Position numbers and translations under genes: made by a program. The notes beneath the pieces are model-generated. The model ran no database searches and was not told the origin of the DNA. It saw only the letters and a list, made by a program, of their open reading frames with translations. Positions 60,301 through 64,000 of a stretch of DNA of 64,000 bases are shown here, one piece after another. The DNA lies in NCBI GenBank assembly GCA_029215795.1, contig JARDYH010000001.1, positions 185,945,654-186,009,653 of the forward strand, given 5' to 3'. Source of the stretch: Anniella stebbinsi. Its lineage: Eukaryota > Chordata > Lepidosauria > Squamata > Anniellidae. How positions within the stretch are numbered: the first letter of the stretch is position 1; the number at the start of each line of letters is the position of its first letter.

Positions 60301-61757
60301 GGAGAGCAACGAGGATGATCAGGGGTCTGGAAACAAAGCCCTATGAGGAGAGACTGAAAGAACTGGGCATGAAAACACATTTTCAGCCATCAGGGAGGAT
60401 GTGGAACAGGTGTATTGGGGAGGATACAGTGCAGGAGAAGTGTCCGCAGCCTACCCACATTGGGGAAGACACAGTGTGGGCAAAGCAGCAAAGTGCCACT
60501 GACCTAGCTGGTGGCTGGAGCACTCTAGCCATGACCTGGGTTAGGGCAGCTTTACCCATGCTGTGCCTTCCTGCATTGGGGAGGATGCAGTGCGGGCGAA
60601 GCATCCTGGGCTTTACCCATACTGTGTTTTCCCTCATTGGGTTGGGGCAACTTTGTCCATGCTGCGCCTTCCCCCATTTGGGAGTATGCAGGACAAATGA
60701 AGCCAGTCCCTAGCTGAACCATCAGCTGGAGTTCTAGCCCCTGCTTTGGCCAGGGACTAGATGCCATCAGGGGGTGTGGCCATGTCCCTGATGGCAGAAG
60801 ATGTAGCTTTTCCCTGACGTCATTTGGCCCAGGAAGGGCCAGGCAGAGAGTCCTTCAGCCCCCCCCCCCATCCAGAAAGTGTTCTCTATCCCTCTTTTTC
60901 TTCCCAAAAGTGATGAGTGATGGGGTCAGGGGAGACCAACCTCAGGTGCATAGTAATGCAAAATTTGGAAGCTACAGCTGTCTGGCATGCCTAGGAATGT
61001 TCTTTGTTCAGATAATGTTCTCTGTTCAGAAAGGCTGAGTTTATCACACATCCCAAGAGCTGCACATTATAGATACAGATATTGCCTGCTATAAACCATC
61101 TTCTCAAGTTTTGTCCATATGTTTAATAGAAGCTGCGTACATGTGTCAAGGGTGAAAACAGAATCAGAGGACAGGAATACAAACTGCAGTCCAGCTTCCC
61201 CTCATATAGAACATGAGCATAATGCTAGAATTATCTGAAAAGAGTTAATTACAATTTAAAACTACCAAATTCAGCTGTTATTGTTCCCACTCGTTGTGTT
61301 ACTGATCAGTTTTATGAAACAATGCATTTTTTGAAATAGAAAATTTTCCATAGAAAACTATAGCAGTATATTATTTTTCTGGAAAATGTCTTCTGCTCCA
61401 CATAATCATAATCCCAGTGAAGCAGCACCCAATTCAGTATATATGTGAAGCAGGGCTCTGTTGGATTTAGAAATGTGATACGTTGCTTGGATCCTGCTGC
61501 TTTGGTCATTGTAAAGACTGGCTTACTCATAGGCATTAACGTTTATTTTCTAAAAAGTGGAAACAACATCTCCCCGAGGGGCAGATTGGTCTAATCTTTG
61601 ATTTCTCTATTTTTTAGCTCGAGTAAAACAAATAGACCTTGGCAAAGCTAAAACATTTGTTGGCACATGCCCAGACATGTGTCCAGAAAAAGAGCGTTAC
61701 ATGAGAGAGACGAGAAACCAGCTTAGTTTCTTTGAAATGCTCCCAGGAACTGATGAG
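45261..61757 (+). CDS. MCM3AP: MCM3AP (GANP), N-terminal part; 3' end outside window
   Basis: MCM3AP/GANP is the scaffold of the vertebrate TREX-2 complex at nuclear pores, needed for mRNA export; its longer form was also linked to MCM3 acetylation and B-cell somatic hypermutation. Exons 45261-46434, 46612-46835, 52527-52605, 54064-54211, 57880-58076 and 61618-61757 join in frame to 654 codons. Residues 1-280 are an FG-nucleoporin-like region with FG/GF and phenylalanine-rich repeats. A basic stretch with [12 protein letters not shown] follows. Residues about 421-493 form the RRM-like domain ([14 protein letters not shown] onward). Residues 585-654 lead into the Sac3 domain with [11 protein letters not shown] and [14 protein letters not shown]. 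The start ATG at 45261 has A at -3 and matches the human MNP start; an upstream GTG frame is not used. The Sac3 core and C-terminal acetyltransferase-like part are beyond the right edge. Confidence 0.97.
46612..46835 (+). CDS. MCM3AP: MCM3AP exon 3 (RRM-like domain start)
   Basis: 224 bp, residues 392-466, after a 177-bp intron. Codes [18 protein letters not shown] then [17 protein letters not shown] and [13 protein letters not shown]. Acceptor aattctttcag, donor gtgagt. Human has [20 protein letters not shown] at this point. Confidence 0.97.
47199..47455. repeat. Near-perfect 257-bp palindrome (126-bp arms, 5-bp loop)
   Basis: Arms 47199-47324 and 47330-47455 are equal in length and pair at 122 of 126 positions by eye; all four mismatches are transitions and there is no gap. 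The loop is gctgt. The word gggcattttctt occurs both just left of the hairpin and at its right end. Frames on the two strands encode nearly the same peptide purely because of the symmetry. In MCM3AP pre-mRNA this would fold into a long double-stranded stem. Confidence 0.93.
47586..47705. mobile_element. Palindromic MITE (family M1), copy 3
   Basis: Ends tagatctccagatattttgg and aacatgtggagatctaggc are inverse; the middle reads actcccagaagcccctgcca. Same family as 2535-2662 and 41063-41195. Confidence 0.68.
48350..50530 (+). mobile_element. DIRS-like retroelement remnant
   Basis: Broken frames resemble DIRS1-type polyproteins. They include [17 protein letters not shown] followed by [13 protein letters not shown] (RT to RNase H linker), [18 protein letters not shown] near 49565, and the WP-rich 'P.WPRRPWF'-like stretch near 49690-49760. 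Farther right (50030-50230) a stretch resembles the start of the tyrosine recombinase region. Many stops; assignment is by eye from degenerate motifs. Confidence 0.5.
50748..50770. repeat. CA microsatellite
   Basis: About ten CA units with one CG interruption at each end. A TTG run follows at 50848-50862. Confidence 0.9.
51355..51500. mobile_element. Two MITE-like pieces in inverted orientation
   Basis: gggagtaagccccattgaac at 51360 is answered by gttcaatggagcttactcct at 51471, with caatcctatac-type words between. Same family as 21940 and 26870. Confidence 0.6.
52527..52605 (+). CDS. MCM3AP: MCM3AP exon 4 (RRM-like domain end)
   Basis: 79 bp coding [17 protein letters not shown] and VTFWHKKKP. 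Acceptor tttcccccccag, donor gtaagt. Human reads [19 protein letters not shown], so the match is close. Confidence 0.96.
52606..54063 (+). other. MCM3AP intron 4
   Basis: Contains decayed palindromic MITE wording (catggttt/aaccat-type) at about 52850-53120 and an L2 3' fragment (53390-53640). The rest shows nothing recognisable. Confidence 0.5.
53390..53640 (+). mobile_element. L2-type LINE 3' fragment
   Basis: Broken frame equivalents of the L2 C-terminus: '[20 protein letters not shown]' and [21 protein letters not shown] sequence, followed by an AT-rich 3' UTR without a clear end. Confidence 0.55.
54064..54211 (+). CDS. MCM3AP: MCM3AP exon 5
   Basis: 148 bp, residues 493-542: [34 protein letters not shown] and MSNK. 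A low-complexity Ser/Lys-rich linker, less conserved than its neighbours but in the same place and phase as the human exon. Donor gtatgt. Confidence 0.92.
54245..54359. repeat. CATA/TA microsatellite
   Basis: A TACA/CATA-rich tract passes into about twenty TA units, 35 bp after the exon 5 donor. Such tracts are prone to length change. Confidence 0.93.
54594..54780 (-). mobile_element. LINE/SINE 3' tail (family T1), third copy
   Basis: ATT repeats then ctgaagctctctgagcagtt and A-rich sequence; parallel to 27130-27330. Confidence 0.55.
54782..55200 (+). repeat. Interspersed repeat family A, copy 2
   Basis: Plus-strand copy of the repeat at 5945-6430: [20 protein letters not shown], then [14 protein letters not shown], ggcatgctgggagttgtagg and ctaggtttttaaaa. 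Class unknown. Confidence 0.6.
55245..55570 (-). mobile_element. L2-type LINE 3' end
   Basis: ATG/ATA repeats at 55255-55293 mark the 3' tail. On the minus strand the body gives [20 protein letters not shown] and YPVEF. Same subfamily as 38445-38815. Confidence 0.82.
55620..56394. other. MCM3AP intron 5, unassigned repeat-like block
   Basis: Has wording such as ccatagctccaagaccatgg and tggctgaagcctgcagttat, the second returning as aaggccgcagttatatgctt at 56182. This suggests an old repeat with internal redundancy. No coding exon recognised. Confidence 0.4.
56395..57830 (+). mobile_element. L2-type LINE 5' part (endonuclease region)
   Basis: [20 protein letters not shown] and [18 protein letters not shown] (56640-56760) are the N-terminal APE-type endonuclease of L2 ORF2, here with the ETW motif. 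A GDFNxH-like '[12 protein letters not shown]' follows near 57010. It ends just 50 bp before MCM3AP exon 6. Several stops; inactive. Confidence 0.75.
57880..58076 (+). CDS. MCM3AP: MCM3AP exon 6
   Basis: 197 bp, residues 542-608: [51 protein letters not shown] and QRDKIMRQ. Acceptor tcttatttatag, donor gtaagc. The end is nearly identical to human LLDQRDRIMRQ. Confidence 0.96.
58219..58243. repeat. Poly-C tract
   Basis: A run of over twenty C after tctc. A second C run is at 59459-59474 inside the CR1 copy. Confidence 0.9.
58380..58770 (-). mobile_element. CR1 LINE 3' part
   Basis: On the minus strand it codes [20 protein letters not shown] and the CR1 signature '[10 protein letters not shown]', then continues to 'acctagggagatggtaggct'. 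Head to head with the next CR1 copy. Confidence 0.78.
58775..60445 (+). mobile_element. CR1 LINE, endonuclease end to RT, broken
   Basis: Frames read [20 protein letters not shown] (endonuclease end), [57 protein letters not shown] and [17 protein letters not shown]. That is the CR1 RT palm with the FADD active site at about 60186-60197. At least four frameshifts or stops. The 3' end is replaced by unrelated sequence after '[12 protein letters not shown]'. Confidence 0.87.
60446..61617 (+). other. MCM3AP intron 6, right part
   Basis: At 60380-60770 a GC-richer block has repeated wording such as attggggaggatacagtg and 'ttgggg(a/g)(a/g)ga(c/t)(a/g)cagtg(c/t)ggg', four to five imperfect units. 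The remainder is AT-rich and unassigned. Confidence 0.45.
61618..61757 (+). CDS. MCM3AP: MCM3AP exon 7 (start of Sac3 domain)
   Basis: 140 bp, residues 608-654: [36 protein letters not shown] and [11 protein letters not shown]. The [14 protein letters not shown] block is the signature at the start of Sac3/GANP domains. Acceptor ctctattttttag, donor gtacga. Phase 0 at its end; the next exon is outside the window. Confidence 0.97.
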
Positions 61758-61769
61758 GTACGAGTAAAC

Positions 61770-62125
61770 ATCGCGTCCCACCAACACGAGATGTACGCTT
61801 TCTCTGTTGTGACACCCCGGCTGTGGAATGCCTTTCCCTCGGTGGCCCGACTGGCACCAGAACTGGCTTAATTTTGGCGCCAAGTTAAGATATGGCTTTT
61901 AATCAAAGTCTTTGATGGCTAAATTCACCAAGCCTGCACCTAGTTTTAATCATTTTTATTGGTTTTAGTGTTTTTAAATTTCATACTGGTTTTAGCATAT
62001 TAATGGTTTAATTTGTTTTTAGCTGTGTATATTGTTTTATATTATTTGTATGATTTTATCTGTACGCCGCCCTGAGATCCTTGTAATATAGGGCGGGATA
62101 CAAATGTTTTAATAAATAATAAATA
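61770..62125 (+). mobile_element. LINE 3' end (L2/CR1-clade) abutting the exon 7 donor
   Basis: '[20 protein letters not shown]' is the ORF2 C-terminal wording shared with L2-type copies, followed by a 3' UTR with acgccgccctgagatccttg and an ATAA-rich tail. It begins within about 15 bp of the donor. Confidence 0.75.
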
Positions 62126-62661
62126 ATTAGTAAACAAACACTTTCCATGGGAAGATGCCGTTTACTGAGACCCATTCGAAGAACAATTTTGTTGGTATTT
62201 GTGTTGCAGCCAAAGCAAGATCTGGCATCATTTTGTGGTGTATGACTTGGTTTGTATTCTTAGTGTCTACAATATCCAGACAATATAAAATCGTCAGTGC
62301 GTACTTCCCCATAACACACCTGCACGAATAATGAATGGTCCTCTACCTATCAGTAGGATTAGCAAAGCAGGATCACTAACAGATGAGTAAGGACATCTGC
62401 ACATGGCATTTCCCTAGCATACAGAAAAATATTACATTATAAATTAATTCCTTTCCCCACAACCCTTCCCAACAGCTGTCTAGAACTGAGCTCTCTAGGA
62501 GGCGAGAGATGTTTAAGGCAATTGAGTGTCAGGGAGGGGGCAGGAAAGTAGAGAGAGAAAACTGGCCTGATCTAGCCCCTAATAGGTGTGCCTACAGATC
62601 CGTCTCTTGACAGCAACTGGGCTCTCTGTCTCCTCTGATTTTTATTCTGTTTTAAACTTTC

Positions 62662-62711
<50 letters not shown>

Positions 62712-63159
62712 ATACACACACACACAGGTTGGCGTGCTACAAAGCGAAGGGCTACCTTTCAGCACCATCTTTATTTGGGATTAAAAGAGTAGTTTTGTAT
62801 TTTGGAGCTCAACCCCCACCTCTGCCTTGTACTTAGGTTCATGGGCCAATCCCTGGGTAAGTACAGGGGAGTCCCTTTGTTATTTCTGATCCGAGACTGG
62901 AGATAACATGAGGCTTCCTCTCCCTAGGTCATGGGGTGGACCTTGGGGATGGGTCAGGATTTCAGAAGAGAAGGGGGAGGGGCCTATGGAGGGTGTTCAA
63001 CCCTCTGTAGACTGGATTTGGCCATCCCTTAGGCCAAAGGTTGCCCTCCCCTGGGCTAAACTGCAGTAAAAAAAAGTCCTACAACTCCCAGCATGCCTCA
63101 GCCAGCAATGCTTCATTTCCTAAGAGCTTTTGTCTTGTGCCTCTTGTAGCCAGGTGGGC
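62126..63159 (+). other. MCM3AP intron 7, unassigned
   Basis: AT-rich to 62650, a TA/TG microsatellite (62659-62727), then a region with gttgccctcccctgggctaa at about 63031, a remnant of a hAT-like or MITE end. No exon recognised. Confidence 0.5.
62659..62727. repeat. TA/TGTA/CA microsatellite
   Basis: A TATG/TA tract of about 50 bp ends in a short CA run. Confidence 0.92.
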
Positions 63160-64000
63160 AGCTGAGATGGACCTCCGCAAACAAACTAGGATTAATCAGG
63201 GAATAGGGATTCAGCTTGCGCTGGATGGGGTTATACTCCCCCTGAAGACACAGGTTTGCAGCTTGGGTGTACTCCTGGATTCAGCCCTGAGCCTGGCTGC
63301 CTAGGTCTCGGCGGTCACCAGAGTGAATTTGCACAGTTAAAGCTAGTGCGCCAACTGTGCCCATCCCTAGAGAAGTTTGATGTGGCCACGGTGACACATG
63401 ATTACTGTAACATGGGGCTGCTTTTGAAGAGTGTTTGGAAACTTCAGCTGGTTCAAAGAGCTTCATCCAAATTGTTGACTGGGGCAGGTTACAGGGAGCA
63501 CACAACTCCCCCTGTTACAACAGCTCCACTGGCTTCCAGTCTGTTTCCAGGCACAATTCAAAGTGCTGGTTATGATCTATAAAACCCTATATGGCTCGGG
63601 TCCAGGTTATTTGAAAGTTCGTATTCTCCCTTACAAGCCTGCCCGTGCTGTGAGATCTTTGGGGGAGGCCTTTCTCTCAGTCCCATCGCAGGCATGCCTG
63701 TTGGGTACACAGGAGAGGGCCTTCTCAGTGGCTGCTCCAAGGCTCTGGAACTCTCTTCCCAGGGAGGCTAGTCTGGCTCCCTGTTACACTTTTGGAGGCA
63801 GGCAAAAACTTTTTTGTTCTGGCAGGCCTTTGGGAATATTCTGGACCTCTGTTAATGAGTTGGATTTTAAAAAAATTGTTACTTGCTTTTTAAATTTGTT
63901 TTAAATGTTTTTAATATTACTGTGTGTTTAATTCTATTTTAAATTTTGTAGATTTATATTTATATGTTTTAATTATATGCTTTAATTTTGTAAACTGTTT
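63160..64000 (+). mobile_element. L2-type LINE, 3' half (runs to window edge)
   Basis: Same subfamily as 4378-5282: [54 protein letters not shown] and RALWNSLP-like wording, then an AT-rich 3' UTR. Frames are broken at several points. Confidence 0.82.

Noticed and set aside
61758..64000. Search for MCM3AP exon 8
   Set aside because: No segment resembling the human Sac3 continuation; the region is LINE and AT-rich. The exon is taken to lie outside the window.

Overview
The window looks like nuclear DNA of a sauropsid, most probably a squamate reptile (lizard or snake). It holds parts of three vertebrate genes with GT-AG introns and CpG-island promoters. The repeat landscape mixes CR1, L2, L1, a DIRS-like element, hAT-like and other palindromic MITEs and many AAAT/CA/TA microsatellites, which fits squamates. 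No prokaryotic features, tRNA, rRNA or CRISPR were seen.

Gene layout. (1) POFUT2 (protein O-fucosyltransferase 2) lies on the minus strand from 23420 down to the left edge: five complete coding exons plus part of a sixth, 281 codons, with the 3' end outside the window. Its first exon (signal peptide) sits in a CpG island at about 22.9-24.0 kb. (2) YBEY (UPF0054/YbeY-type endoribonuclease) is complete on the minus strand: four coding exons between 40452 and 31136, 165 codons. (3) MCM3AP (GANP, the TREX-2 scaffold) is on the plus strand from 45261: six coding exons, 654 codons, ending at the start of the Sac3 domain; the rest lies to the right. YBEY and MCM3AP are head to head and share a CpG island at about 42.1-43.3 kb with ETS, NRF1 and CRE-like sites. 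All exon joins given here keep frame and use GT/AG ends. The functions are unrelated (secretory-pathway glycosylation, mitochondrial/organellar rRNA processing, mRNA export), so this is neighbourhood rather than an operon.

Non-genic DNA. POFUT2 introns (121-23268): an L2 copy, MITEs, CR1 tails, a hAT-like element with a target-site duplication, and a decayed antisense L1 (about 13.3-20.5 kb) with an L2 nested in it. Between POFUT2 and YBEY (23.4-31.1 kb): several CR1 pieces and a CpG-rich putative DNA transposon. YBEY introns: a CR1 5' end with its esterase-type ORF1 and a LINE of unassigned clade split by a ~2 kb block of hairpins. MCM3AP introns: a near-perfect 257-bp palindrome, a DIRS-like remnant, and L2/CR1 copies.

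Most unusual items: the 126-bp-armed palindrome in MCM3AP intron 3 (47199-47455); two arrays of consecutive hairpins (about 3.78-4.35 kb and 37.06-39.05 kb) that share a module in opposite orientation; a perfect 40-bp inverted repeat inside the first array; and a possible read-through end of MCM3AP into a LINE tail. I found no convincing new protein-coding system. The hairpin arrays are the best candidate for an undescribed repeat family.
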